A stretch of DNA of 64,000 nucleotides from Paenibacillus allorhizosphaerae. Its GTDB lineage: Bacteria > Bacillota > Bacilli > Paenibacillales > NBRC-103111. Location: NCBI RefSeq assembly GCF_910594985.1, contig NZ_CAJVCE010000001.1:310001-374000 (forward strand). The letters are read 5' to 3'. The number at the start of each line of letters is the position of its first letter. Positions within the stretch are counted from its first letter, which is position 1. Shown piece after piece: positions 25,742-34,501 of the stretch. A program made the position numbers and the translations under genes. The notes below the pieces were generated by a model. It had not been told where the DNA came from, searched no databases, and saw only the letters and a list, made by a program, of their open reading frames with translations.

Positions 25742-25764
25742 AACTGGCTGTGTTACAGCCAGTT
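25742..25764 (+). terminator. hairpin AACTGGCTGT/ACAGCCAGTT
   Basis: A perfect 10-bp stem with a 3-base loop 28 bp after the methyltransferase stop. No strong T-run. Confidence 0.5.
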
Positions 25765-25844
25765 CATGTGCCGGGATCGTAAAACCCGACTTGGCCGCGG
25801 CGCCATTGTCGGGTTCAATATGGGTTCAGATGCAGTGGGGAATT

Positions 25845-26183
25845 TCATTCATCGTTATGATCCGGAATGACTTTAAGAGGTTTTCCTTCTTTATAATAAA
25901 GGGTGGGAGAAAGAATAACGAAATAAATATGAACATGCTGGCAGTCAAACTCATGGAAAATGCGATTCATGCTCGAAGCGAGGGCATCATGGGTCTCCTG
26001 CTCCCTTTGAAACATTTGAATCTCCACGGATAATGGCGAGTTAGTGATCTGCCTGATCGGAAGCAGCTCAATCTTGACTTTTTCTTTCGGAATTTTGACG
26101 ATGTAAGCAAATTCGTCTACAACCAGCGGCGCCAGTTTCTCCAATACTTCACTTTGAAATCCTTTGAAACGCAAATAAGGCAC
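25845..26183 (-). CDS. DUF1904-family protein
   Basis: 112 residues starting with GTG (AAGGG upstream): PYLRFKGFQSEVLEKLAPLV, then FAYIVKIPKEKVKIEL and IQMFQREQETHDALASSMNR. This matches the small DUF1904 family, which has a tautomerase-like fold. Function unknown. A Crp/Fnr-type dyad lies 36 bp upstream of the start. Confidence 0.7.
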   Translation of the reverse strand: MPYLRFKGFQSEVLEKLAPLVVDEFAYIVKIPKEKVKIELLPIRQITNSPLSVEIQMFQREQETHDALASSMNRIFHEFDCQHVHIYFVILSPTLYYKEGKPLKVIPDHNDE

Positions 26184-26218
26184 AAGTATCCCTTCATTCT
26201 GTAATTTCTGTCTACCTT

Positions 26219-26234
26219 TGTGATTTTAATCACA
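26219..26234 (-). promoter_or_regulatory. Fnr/Crp-type box TGTGA-N6-TCACA
   Basis: TGTGATTTTAATCACA is a perfect palindrome and an exact fit to the TGTGA-N6-TCACA consensus bound by Bacillus Fnr-like regulators, located just upstream of the DUF1904 gene. Confidence 0.5.
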
Positions 26235-26362
26235 TATGCGCCGAAAGTCAACCCTTCACCGAGCTTTAATGTCGCATTTTGACAACAAAAAAAGCACCGC
26301 TGAGAATGACTACCGCCATCTCCGGATGCTTTCGATTGCCTTGCCGCACCTCATTATTATGT

Positions 26363-26701
26363 TTAAAGAGAATTGGAAGCTTGTACAAGAAGTTGGGTCA
26401 GCAAGCCGTAGTCAGGCGAGTCCCCTTCACGGATTTTGAGCCATTTTCGCTCGGCAGGACCTTCGAAATTTTTCGGGACTTCCAAACCGGTAGCATTCAT
26501 AATCATAAACGCAATAGCGTCCTTCGATGGGGATATCACTGCAGCGTAATGCCCGTTTTTCAGGAAATGCGGTTTCTTGTATTGAATCCGTTCTTCCACC
26601 CCCGGGATGGATTCATGGACCATTTGTCGAAGTTGTTTGGAAACTTCAACCTGCCATGGCTGATTAAGGCTTTCGATAAATGAGACGACCTCTTGGTTCA
26701 T
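26363..26701 (-). CDS. DUF1801-domain protein
   Basis: 112 residues: VVSFIESLNQPWQVEVSKQL, then EERIQYKKPHFLKNGHYAAV and ATGLEVPKNFEGPAERKWLK, a second DUF1801 member unlike the one at 23710. Preceded by AAAGGAG. Function unknown; isolated gene. The gap to 26183 contains a C-rich stretch and a weak hairpin followed by a T-run on the minus strand (about 26281-26325) that may terminate it. Confidence 0.8.
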   Translation of the reverse strand: MNQEVVSFIESLNQPWQVEVSKQLRQMVHESIPGVEERIQYKKPHFLKNGHYAAVISPSKDAIAFMIMNATGLEVPKNFEGPAERKWLKIREGDSPDYGLLTQLLVQASNSL

Positions 26702-26853
26702 TGCTGTATTGCTCCTTTCTTTTACCTTATGATGTCATTATTAGTAGCCATAGATTGCTTCTCTAGTATATCATGCATTAGAATACATCATTTCTTTTGA
26801 ATTGCTATTTCGAGATCCGATGCGAGTGCCTGCTTAAACGAACGGGATGCATG

Positions 26854-27585
26854 CTACCAAGGCAATGACTTTCCGGTATCCGCTTCGATGTACATCGGCT
26901 GCGGCCCGATCTCATCCTTATATTCATCGATGCGTTTCAAAATGTTCGCTCCCGCTTCCTCCGGCGTATAAGTGCCGGCATCGTTCCATGTACCGCTCAT
27001 CGACGTTTTTACCCACCCCGGATGGATCAGCAATACCCGTCCGCCATCCTTGCAAATGCTGTTATGGATGATGGTGGACCCCATGTTCAGCGCGGATTTG
27101 GCCATGCAATAACCGAACCAGCTTTCACGGAAGCTGTTCCCGATGCTTCCCGCTTCCGAAGAAATATTCACGATCAGCTTTCCGCCGTTCATCACTGGCC
27201 CAATCAATGCACTCGACATTCGGATTGCGCCAAGAGCCGATACGTTGTACACACGTTGTATTTCGTCAAAATCGAGTTCGTCCGCGATCGTTTTCTTCGT
27301 ATCACCGAGAATCGCTGCGTTGTTGATGAGAAAGTCGAGCTTCTCGGTATCGCTTTGGATAAATTCCGCCGCTTCGCCAACGCTCGTATCGCTCCCCACG
27401 TCCAATACGAACCGCCGCAGTCGTCCCGGGAACGCTACCGCGAAGTCGTCGAGTTCCTTGTTCTCCTGCTGAATGCCGCCGGCAAACACCGTATATCCCT
27501 CAAGCAGCAATCCTTTGGACAAGGCCAATCCAATGCCTCTGTCCGTTCCCGTTATACAAACCGTCTTACCTGCATCCATTTCCAT
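26854..27585 (-). CDS. SDR-family oxidoreductase
   Basis: 243 residues of a classical short-chain dehydrogenase: TGTDRGIGLALSKGL for NAD(P) binding, NNAAILG, Ser in NISSEAGS and catalytic YCMAK. Of the ATGs at 27588 and 27585 the second is better spaced from AGGAG. It overlaps the MerR gene's end by 20 bp and closes the VOC-MerR-SDR operon, so it is probably part of the stress response controlled by the MerR protein. Confidence 0.85.
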   Translation of the reverse strand: MEMDAGKTVCITGTDRGIGLALSKGLLLEGYTVFAGGIQQENKELDDFAVAFPGRLRRFVLDVGSDTSVGEAAEFIQSDTEKLDFLINNAAILGDTKKTIADELDFDEIQRVYNVSALGAIRMSSALIGPVMNGGKLIVNISSEAGSIGNSFRESWFGYCMAKSALNMGSTIIHNSICKDGGRVLLIHPGWVKTSMSGTWNDAGTYTPEEAGANILKRIDEYKDEIGPQPMYIEADTGKSLPW

Positions 27586-28378
27586 CATCACTCCTGCGAC
27601 CGGATTCTTTTGGCGGTACGGCTGAACCATGAACTACTGGAATCATCCATTCATAATGCGATTTATCGTGCAATTGATAGCGTTCCATGTTAGGGCCGAC
27701 CTGCTTATAGCCAAATGATTGCAACACAAGCATAGTACTAAAGCATGCGTACGGATCGTTAGACAAGCAATCCAACACAACAAACAGGGTAGGCTCAATG
27801 GTTTCAATCTCTGCAGATTTGAATTCTTCATCTGGAAAAGAAACCTTTCCGCGAAGTCGAAAACCGACTTTCCCGATCATATTGTCGCCAGTCACCTGCT
27901 CTTGCTTAACAAATGCCTCCTGCACGTGCAGTCCTATATTTCTCATCTGTGCCGCTCTCTGTTCCATCACTTGCGCAAAAGGATTCAACTGCCGCTGCAC
28001 TTGATGACGAAACCATACCATTTGGACCGGAGCGTCCCATTTCACCAATCGTACATGTTCATCCCTTGGGCCGACACCATACAAAAACTGTTTGGCAGCG
28101 TGGAGCAACGATAGTTTAGCGTCAATATCACTGCGCCATTTGTTCATCCACACCCATTGCTGTGCGGTATCCGCATGAAGAAACTCCCGAATCTCGGCCA
28201 GCTGAATGCCCGCTTGACGCAAAGAATGTATTTTTACTGCAGTGGGGATCTGGTCTTCACGGTACAGACGATATCCGTTGGGCGAACGAACGTCCGCCAG
28301 CAGCAATCGTTCCTTCTCATAATAACGCAATGTACTGGAGGGGAGACCGGTCCGGTCAGCGAAGACTTGAATCGTCAT
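27566..28378 (-). CDS. MerR-family regulator with effector-binding domain
   Basis: About 270 residues: MTIQVFADRTGLPSSTLRYY, then the second helix-wing (NGYRLYREDQIPTAVKIHSL), a dimerisation helix and a GyrI-like ligand domain (MVWFRHQVQRQL to HYEWMIPVV). Like BmrR or TipA it should bind hydrophobic or cationic compounds and twist an overlong promoter. The start ATG 28378 matches family N-termini; ribosome site GGGGAG is rather distant and an upstream TTG is possible. The 19-bp-spacer promoter at 29244-29274 before the operon is its expected target. Confidence 0.8.
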   Translation of the reverse strand: MTIQVFADRTGLPSSTLRYYEKERLLLADVRSPNGYRLYREDQIPTAVKIHSLRQAGIQLAEIREFLHADTAQQWVWMNKWRSDIDAKLSLLHAAKQFLYGVGPRDEHVRLVKWDAPVQMVWFRHQVQRQLNPFAQVMEQRAAQMRNIGLHVQEAFVKQEQVTGDNMIGKVGFRLRGKVSFPDEEFKSAEIETIEPTLFVVLDCLSNDPYACFSTMLVLQSFGYKQVGPNMERYQLHDKSHYEWMIPVVHGSAVPPKESGRRSDDGNGCR

Positions 28379-28407
28379 TTTTTTGGCATAGGCGCTCCCC
28401 TTCAAAA

Positions 28408-29208
28408 TTAATAATAATTCCAAACGTTCAACCGATTACCGTCCGGATCGTAAAAATGAAACCCTTGCCAACGTTCCCCGACGATCTCGGAAACTTCTAA
28501 TGCTTGTTCCTTCAACCACGAATGGGTCTGTTCAAAGTCCGCTCGTTCTTCAATTTGAAAGTATAGTCTGGCCCCGGGATTCGCTTTTACAAACTTTGAT
28601 GTTGAAGGAATTTGTTCCAGCCATGCAAAGTCCCATTCGTCTTTTACATCCCGCATCAATACAAACCCTCGGTCTTTGAAATTGTGATCGGATTGGGCAA
28701 AACCTAACACGCGCTCGTACCACACCGTCGCCGCCTCCAGATTACGAACTCCCAACCATAGCGGTTTCGCAGCATATTGGATGATGCGTGAGTCAGGATA
28801 TTTGCCCTCTAGCTTGCGATCTTCACATAAAGTAAGTCGTGACCCGCCAAATGCTTGTATATCGGCAGCCCAGGTTCCGTCGGGCATATTAACCGGTTCT
28901 GAAATCTCGACCCCTTGCTGTGTAAAATAAAGCAGCGTTTGCTCCAAATTCGCTGTTCGAAAACAGAAACGGCAATGGCCTTCGGCGTAATCTTCCATTG
29001 TAAAATGATCCATGCCGCTTTCAAACGACTTTAAGTTCGCTTGTCCCATGCCTGGCAGCTTAAAAAATGCTTTCCTCCCTACCGGACCCGTAGCGGTGCC
29101 GTTCAATCGCCATCCCATGGTGTCGCGATACCACTCGACTGCTTCGTCAAACCGGTCCCAAGGTACCATAATAAATCCGCCGTCAAATTTAAAATAAGGT
29201 GTGTCCAA
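28408..29208 (-). CDS. two-domain VOC/glyoxalase-fold protein
   Basis: 266 residues containing two VOC units (first DRFDEAVEWYRDTMGWRL; second VRNLEAATVWYERVLGFA with HFYDPDGNRLNVWNYY at the end). Such proteins bind metal or antibiotic-like ligands; the activity cannot be named. TTG start at 29208 with GGAGG nine bases upstream. First gene of the operon with MerR and SDR genes, driven by the MerR-type promoter upstream. Confidence 0.8.
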   Translation of the reverse strand: MDTPYFKFDGGFIMVPWDRFDEAVEWYRDTMGWRLNGTATGPVGRKAFFKLPGMGQANLKSFESGMDHFTMEDYAEGHCRFCFRTANLEQTLLYFTQQGVEISEPVNMPDGTWAADIQAFGGSRLTLCEDRKLEGKYPDSRIIQYAAKPLWLGVRNLEAATVWYERVLGFAQSDHNFKDRGFVLMRDVKDEWDFAWLEQIPSTSKFVKANPGARLYFQIEERADFEQTHSWLKEQALEVSEIVGERWQGFHFYDPDGNRLNVWNYY

Positions 29209-29243
29209 TGATATTCGCCTCCATGATGTATCAAGATGGAAAT

Positions 29244-29274
29244 ATCATACACCTTCAAGTTACTTTAAGGTCAA
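29244..29274 (-). promoter_or_regulatory. MerR-type promoter with 19-bp spacer and central dyad
   Basis: TTGACC (-35, 29274-29269), 19-bp spacer, TATGAT (-10, 29249-29244). The 21-bp dyad at 29251-29271 has arms ACCTTAAAGT/ACTTGAAGGT (9 of 10 pairs). Overlong spacer plus central dyad is the hallmark of MerR-activated promoters. Confidence 0.8.
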
Positions 29275-29340
29275 CCGTTTTTTCGATTTCGGCGCCAATG
29301 AACGATCCGGCTCCATGCCGCATTGTCCAACAGCAATTAC

Positions 29341-29361
29341 CCTCAGAGGAAACCTCTGAGG
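29341..29361. terminator. hairpin CCTCAGAGG/CCTCTGAGG
   Basis: Perfect 9-bp stem with AAA loop in the space between the VOC operon promoter and the next gene's end; no T-run. Confidence 0.4.
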
Positions 29362-29432
29362 GGCATGAAAGTAACGATGTATTGCATAAGCAGCAATCTT
29401 ACTTATAGAAGAACTTCTTGTCTGCCGTGATC

Positions 29433-30917
29433 TTATTGCGCAGCACCGACGGATGCGGCTTCAATGATGGAGGCTACGGAGACCGTCTCTCCTTTTTCCG
29501 GGAAATAGGCCTTGATTCCTCTCGTATTAAGCGATCTCGGATGAGGACTATGCAGCGTAATAACCGCTTTCGGCGCGATCCGCTCGACTAAATCAGAGAT
29601 CGCGTCGGGATGAGCATGACCCCCGTTGTTCAAGGTATGTCCGGTAATGCCGAACGATTTCAAAAATTTGGCGACATCCTTGTGATCTACTTTCACACTG
29701 TAGTCGGATTGAATGAAATGCGAGCAGCCTTGCAGCCCGCCGAGCGTCTCCAGCTCAATCATTTGGGCCAGATCCGGGAATTTGAAGAAGTACAAATACT
29801 GGTCTTTATGCTCAGCCACTTCCTCCAGCGCGACTGTTTCGTAAGGCACCGTCATGCCGTCCGTCACCGTAGCATCCATTACTTTTATCGTCGCGTTCAG
29901 CGCCGGATGACCTTCCAGAATGCGCAATCCTTCGCGATTGGCAGCATGCCAGATCAACGCGTGGGACGATTCCATGACGATCTTACGCCCCTTCTCCATG
30001 GCGATGGCGATCATGTTGGCCATGCGCTCGAGGTCCCTCGGCGACATTTGCAAATATACAAACCCTTCCGCTTCGCCTACTAATTGTGAAAAATCATTCA
30101 GCAATGCGTCTTCCGGCTGCTGATAGGCAGGAACGGCAGCGGGATCTGCCGGTAGGCGCGTCCCTTCCGTAATGAGCACGTCGATCTGCTTGCTTCGGCA
30201 AAGCTCGATGAACCGGTCGATCTTCTCCGGATGCTTGCCCTGGCGCCGCCAGTCTCCCGTATAGGCGATTTTGTGATCGCCGCTTTCGATAATAAGACCC
30301 GCCGCTCCCGTAGCGTTATGGTCCATCTCAACAATCTGGATCGTAAATTCGCCGAAATCGATGACGCTTAGATCTTCGCATGCTTCAATGCGCGCCGCTG
30401 TATCCGGATAATGTCCGCCAGCCACGATGCCGCGGTATAACGCATAGGAATCATGGTTCATGTACACCGGAAGATCCGGATGCGCATAAGGAAGCACACC
30501 GATATGATCGGTATGCATATGTCCGATAAACAGGTTGATTCGCTCATATTGCGGGAACTCGCGATTATTCCAGACACGGCGCACAATCGCCGGGTCAATC
30601 CCTTTGATTTGTTCAGGATCGTACAACTTGAGCAGCGGCGCAGTCATGCCGCCAAGCAAAAATTGACGAATTTCACGCCCGGATGTTGCGCCAACAGGTT
30701 CGTAAAGCGTCGTTTGCTTTGGGAACAGCAGAGAGCTGTGCTCTACGCCGAAATCGAATAAAACCGCCTGCTTACCTTTGCCGTATAAAACCTGCACGCC
30801 TCCCGACTTGCCTGCCCCGCCAAAAAAAGTCAATTGCCCTTCGCGCAAATCGATCTCCTCCAATATGAGTTGAAATGGTATGTTTCCGAAAGAGAGAAGC
30901 TTTTCCATTTTCATCAT
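29433..30917 (-). CDS. metallo-beta-lactamase-fold hydrolase (RNase J/beta-CASP-like)
   Basis: 494 residues with HMHTDHIG, the two-metal HxHxDH motif, then YTGDWRRQG, LITEGTRL and a C-terminal TLHSPHP. The layout resembles beta-CASP metallo-hydrolases, but it is not a close RNase J match, so the substrate (RNA or small molecule) is open. The start MMKMEKLL has no good ribosome site. Stands alone, upstream of (but unlinked to) the GlnRS gene's end. Confidence 0.7.
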   Translation of the reverse strand: MMKMEKLLSFGNIPFQLILEEIDLREGQLTFFGGAGKSGGVQVLYGKGKQAVLFDFGVEHSSLLFPKQTTLYEPVGATSGREIRQFLLGGMTAPLLKLYDPEQIKGIDPAIVRRVWNNREFPQYERINLFIGHMHTDHIGVLPYAHPDLPVYMNHDSYALYRGIVAGGHYPDTAARIEACEDLSVIDFGEFTIQIVEMDHNATGAAGLIIESGDHKIAYTGDWRRQGKHPEKIDRFIELCRSKQIDVLITEGTRLPADPAAVPAYQQPEDALLNDFSQLVGEAEGFVYLQMSPRDLERMANMIAIAMEKGRKIVMESSHALIWHAANREGLRILEGHPALNATIKVMDATVTDGMTVPYETVALEEVAEHKDQYLYFFKFPDLAQMIELETLGGLQGCSHFIQSDYSVKVDHKDVAKFLKSFGITGHTLNNGGHAHPDAISDLVERIAPKAVITLHSPHPRSLNTRGIKAYFPEKGETVSVASIIEAASVGAAQ

Positions 30918-30969
30918 ACAAAGGAGACCAAAGATCGAACATACAGTAATGAAACTTATGACATATACT

Positions 30970-32655
30970 TTATTTCAACGATTTATTCCAGCTATCCTTT
31001 AGAGGCACGATCCTGTTGAACACGAGCCGCTCGCTCGTAGTGAACTTGTGATCTACGCTGAAATAACCGTGACGGAAAAATTGAAACTTTTGTTCCGGAC
31101 GGGCATGCCGGGCGAACGGCTCCAATAAACCGTCCGTTACGGTAACGAGCGAATCGGGATTGACCACATCCGTCCAATCCGCACCGTCCTCATCCGGAAT
31201 ATCCTGTTCGAGCAGCAATTTCTCGTACAAATGAATGTCTGCTTTGGTTGCATGCGTAGCTGAAACCCAGTGAATCGTCCCTTTCACTTTGCGTCCGGTA
31301 AAGCCGGTGCCGCTTTTGGTAATCGGGTCATACGTACAATGAAGCTCCGTAATTTCGCCGGTATTCGGGTCCTTCATCACTTCTTCGCACTTGATGAAGT
31401 AAGCCCCTTTCAGCCTCACCTCCGCACCCGGACTCAAGCGGTGAAATCCTTTCGGCGGCTGCTCCGTGAAATCGTCCCGCTCGATATAGATCGTTCTGGA
31501 AAACGGTACCTCTCGTTTGCCAAGCGACTCGTTCTCGCTATTGTTCTCGATGAGCAGCAGCTCCGTCTCATTCTCAGGATAGTTCGTTATGACGACCTTC
31601 AAAGGCTGCAAAACGGCCATCACGCTGATCGTCTTTTCCTTCAGATCCTGCCGCAGACAATGATCCAGCAAGGAGATGTGCACCGTGCTTTGCGTTCGGA
31701 TGCTGCCGATTTCTTCAATAAAACTGCGTATGCTCTCCGGCGTGAACCCTCTTCTTCTCAAGCCGCGAATCGTCGGAAGCCGTGGATCGTCCCAGCCGTC
31801 TACCAATCCTTCTTCCACCAGCTGCCGCAAAAACCGTTTGCTCGTGACGACGCCCGTTAAGCTGAGCCGGCCGAACTCTCTTTGCCGTGGAGGCTCCTTG
31901 ATCTCAAGCTCTCTAAGGACCCAATCGTACAATGGACGGTGGTCCTTGAATTCGATGGAGCATAAAGAATACGTAATCCCCTCGATCATGTCTTGAATCG
32001 GATGGGCAAAATCGTACATCGGATAAATGCACCAGCCATTTCCCGTTCTGTAATGCTCGGCATGGATAATCCGGTAGATGACAGGATCACGCAGATTGAT
32101 GTTGGGCGAAGCCATGTCAATCTTGGCGCGAAGCACTTTGGAGGAGGCGGGATAGTCACCGTTTTTCATTTTGGCGAACAGCTCCAGATTTTCCTCGGCC
32201 GGCCGGTCCCGATAAGGACTGTTTTTGCCCGGCTCCGTCAGCGTCCCCCGATACTCGGTTACTTCCTCCGGCGACAAATCACACACATAAGCTTTCCCTT
32301 GCTTGATCAAGGTGACCGCAGCGTTATAGATTTTGTCCGAGTAATCCGAACCGTAATAAATATGCTCTCCCGGATCGTAGCCGAGCCATTTGATGTCTTC
32401 AATGATCGCATTCACGTATTCGATATTTTCTTTTAGCGGGTTCGTATCGTCAAAACGCAAATGGAACGTGCCGTTAAACCGCCGGGCGATCGAATAATTC
32501 GTGTGAATGGCGTATGCGCTCCCGATATGAAGATAGCCGTTAGGCTCGGGAGGAAATCTCGTGCACATGTCCCTTTCGAAAGGTACGGCCTCAAGCTCCT
32601 CGGCAATCAGCTTAACCATAAAATTTTCCGCAGCATGTTCCTTCTCGTTACCCAT
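30970..32655 (-). CDS. glnS: glutaminyl-tRNA synthetase
   Basis: 561 residues, near the length of E. coli GlnRS (554). Contains [20 protein letters not shown] at the ATP site, FDDTNP, the Gln-specificity region [20 protein letters not shown], and VVTSKRFL in place of MSKRK. The HIGH motif reads HIGS. Two C-terminal beta-barrels for anticodon binding follow. It charges tRNA-Gln directly, whereas most Firmicutes use GatCAB, so this enzyme is an addition. Expression should be controlled by the T-box leader at 32691-32980. Confidence 0.9.
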   Translation of the reverse strand: MGNEKEHAAENFMVKLIAEELEAVPFERDMCTRFPPEPNGYLHIGSAYAIHTNYSIARRFNGTFHLRFDDTNPLKENIEYVNAIIEDIKWLGYDPGEHIYYGSDYSDKIYNAAVTLIKQGKAYVCDLSPEEVTEYRGTLTEPGKNSPYRDRPAEENLELFAKMKNGDYPASSKVLRAKIDMASPNINLRDPVIYRIIHAEHYRTGNGWCIYPMYDFAHPIQDMIEGITYSLCSIEFKDHRPLYDWVLRELEIKEPPRQREFGRLSLTGVVTSKRFLRQLVEEGLVDGWDDPRLPTIRGLRRRGFTPESIRSFIEEIGSIRTQSTVHISLLDHCLRQDLKEKTISVMAVLQPLKVVITNYPENETELLLIENNSENESLGKREVPFSRTIYIERDDFTEQPPKGFHRLSPGAEVRLKGAYFIKCEEVMKDPNTGEITELHCTYDPITKSGTGFTGRKVKGTIHWVSATHATKADIHLYEKLLLEQDIPDEDGADWTDVVNPDSLVTVTDGLLEPFARHARPEQKFQFFRHGYFSVDHKFTTSERLVFNRIVPLKDSWNKSLK

Positions 32656-32690
32656 GGTCGGCTCCTCCTAACGAATGTATGAAGCGATGA

Positions 32691-32980
32691 AAAAACAAAA
32701 AAACCTCATCTCCAAGACTAATTTCATGTCTCAGGGACGAAGTTATCGCGGTACCACCCAGTTTCATTAATATGTCGCCATATTAACCTCTTCAAGTACG
32801 CATGGCGTATCCATGTTATACTCTAGCTCAGTAACGGGAGCTCCCGTCATGCCATCCCCTCTGGTGGTTCCGACATGCTGCTCAGAGGCTTGGTTCGGGA
32901 GAAGTTCTTCGCTCCTTTTCAGCTGCCGGAGCTCTCTGTGCAAGAACGTTGTTCCCTACTCTTCTCGTCATCGCGTTTTG
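32691..32980 (-). promoter_or_regulatory. T-box riboswitch leader of glnS
   Basis: On the minus strand the conserved T-box GGGTGGTACCGCG pairs with tRNA NCCA ends, and is followed by a terminator stem (CTTCGTC-CCTGAGAC / GTCTTGG-AGATGAGG) and a run of seven T. Upstream lie Stem I elements: GATGACGAGAAGAGTA on the 5' side and GAACCAAGCC on the 3' side. A CAA (Gln) triplet at 32892-32890 right after GAAC, or CAG at 32880-32878, may be the specifier; which one was not resolved. Confidence 0.85.
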
Positions 32981-33056
32981 AATTTGCTTATTATAATAAC
33001 AAATGATGGCCATTTGTGTAAACTGTTATTCACATACACTTCATATGGCGCCTCCC

Positions 33057-33854
33057 CTACAATTTCTCCGCGACGATCGTGAATGTTTTGGGGATGCCCT
33101 TATCAAATACGTCTGAAGAAAGATTAGGAAGCTCTTCCAGCACTTTCACGTACAAGCCCGCATTTGCAATCGATGTAACGATTTCTCCAAGAGTCCAGTT
33201 GCGCAGACGCACGGTTTGTACGCTGCCTTCACCGCGTTCACTGCCCTCGGCCGCCAGAAATTTGGAGAAAGCAACTTCCTTTTCCACAAGCGACGAATCG
33301 AAGTAATCTCCGGTCACTTTATGTTTTCGAATGTTTGCCGTGGTTCCTTTGGAACTGATCAATTTGGTCGATACGGGATGGAAATCTTGAAGGACCAGCG
33401 TACCGCCTTTGCGAAGAAGCGCCTGGACCACATGGAGCAGCGGGTTCAAATCCAGAAAGTAATGAAGGATGCCGTGTTCCATATATACAAAATCGAAATC
33501 GCCCGTCAATACATGCGCCGGTAAGTTTAGTACATCGGACTGAATGTATGTAAGATGAACATCCGACTCTTTTGCCAGCTCCATGGCATATTTTTCGTTT
33601 TCCGCAGAAAAATCGACCACCGTGACGTTCGCGCCGAGTAAAGCGAATGCAACGGCTTTATTCCCGTTCGAGCCCAGCAAGTTGGCGATTTTCTTGTCTC
33701 TTATGTCCCCCATGTAATCGAGCGCTTTGCCGATTCGCTTCGCAGGGTTTTCTCTCAGTTTGACAGCCGCTTCGCTCGGGAAACCGAAACGGTTAACCCA
33801 AGCCTGGTAGGCTCCGGTATTCCATGAAGTTTGATTTTGTTGAAATGGTTCCAA
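33057..33854 (-). CDS. SAM-dependent class I methyltransferase
   Basis: 265 residues from TTG 33854 (GAGAGGAG nine bases before). WNTGAYQAWVNRFG opens the protein, then IANLLGSNGNKAVAFALLGA as the SAM loop, VTVVDFSAENEKYA, and YMEHGILHYFLDL. Upstream ATGs at 33884 and 33881 lack a ribosome site. Substrate unknown. Its stop lies upstream of the T-box leader of glnS; it is probably transcribed alone. Confidence 0.8.
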   Translation of the reverse strand: MEPFQQNQTSWNTGAYQAWVNRFGFPSEAAVKLRENPAKRIGKALDYMGDIRDKKIANLLGSNGNKAVAFALLGANVTVVDFSAENEKYAMELAKESDVHLTYIQSDVLNLPAHVLTGDFDFVYMEHGILHYFLDLNPLLHVVQALLRKGGTLVLQDFHPVSTKLISSKGTTANIRKHKVTGDYFDSSLVEKEVAFSKFLAAEGSERGEGSVQTVRLRNWTLGEIVTSIANAGLYVKVLEELPNLSSDVFDKGIPKTFTIVAEKL

Positions 33855-34144
33855 TGATGTTGACTCCTCTCCGCACCTCATCATACAGTACCGAGCCGTA
33901 TATTTGAAAGTAAAAAATGTTTAACATTTGATTATTCCGGTGTTCTCCGTAGACCCGTTTCGAAGGACGCAGCTGCCGTGAGTTTCAAAGGAAATATTCC
34001 ACACGTCACATCTAAACATGGTATCTTTACTTTATGCTTCCACAAAATTTTCCGAAACATGTAGAAGTCGTTGGCGCTCGTTCGTCATTAGATTGAGTGG
34101 ACAACATAACGCGCTCAAACCCATTCGAGAGGAGAAATAAAACG

Positions 34145-34492
34145 ATGCACTACACATTGCTATTTTATGAAAACCCGGAGGATTTCTCAGCACGCACCGA
34201 TCCGTCGCGTCAGCAGGCGTATTTGGCCGGCTGGACCCATTATGTAAAAGCTTTGCGCGAAGCAGGAATTGTTGTGAGCAGTTCCGGCCTCTACCCTCCG
34301 GAAACGGCCACAACCTTACGGCGCCGAGACGGTGAGCTGTTGGTGCAGGATGGGCCGGTTACCGAGACGAAAGAGCAAATCGGCGGTTTATTCATTATCG
34401 ACGTGCCGGATCTTGACAAAGCGTTGGAGTGGGCGGCACGCAGTCCGGTCAATGCCGTCGAAGTAAGGCAAAACATTCCGCAGATCAAATAA
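34145..34492 (+). CDS. YCII/DGPF-domain protein
   Basis: 115 residues: HYTLLFYENPEDFSARTDPS, GLYPPETATTLRRRDGELLV and the diagnostic DGPVTETKEQIGGLFIIDV. YCII proteins have a dimeric ferredoxin-like fold with unclear activity. GAGAGGAG upstream of ATG 34145. The following sigma-factor gene starts 9 bp after its stop, the standard pairing of ECF42 sigma factors with DGPF proteins. Confidence 0.85.
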   Translation: MHYTLLFYENPEDFSARTDPSRQQAYLAGWTHYVKALREAGIVVSSSGLYPPETATTLRRRDGELLVQDGPVTETKEQIGGLFIIDVPDLDKALEWAARSPVNAVEVRQNIPQIK

Positions 34493-34501
34493 CAACATAC
34501 C

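Noticed and set aside
34020..34144. Autoregulated ECF-type promoter before the YCII gene
   Set aside because: CGTC-like elements occur, but I could not find a -35/-10 pair with plausible spacing.
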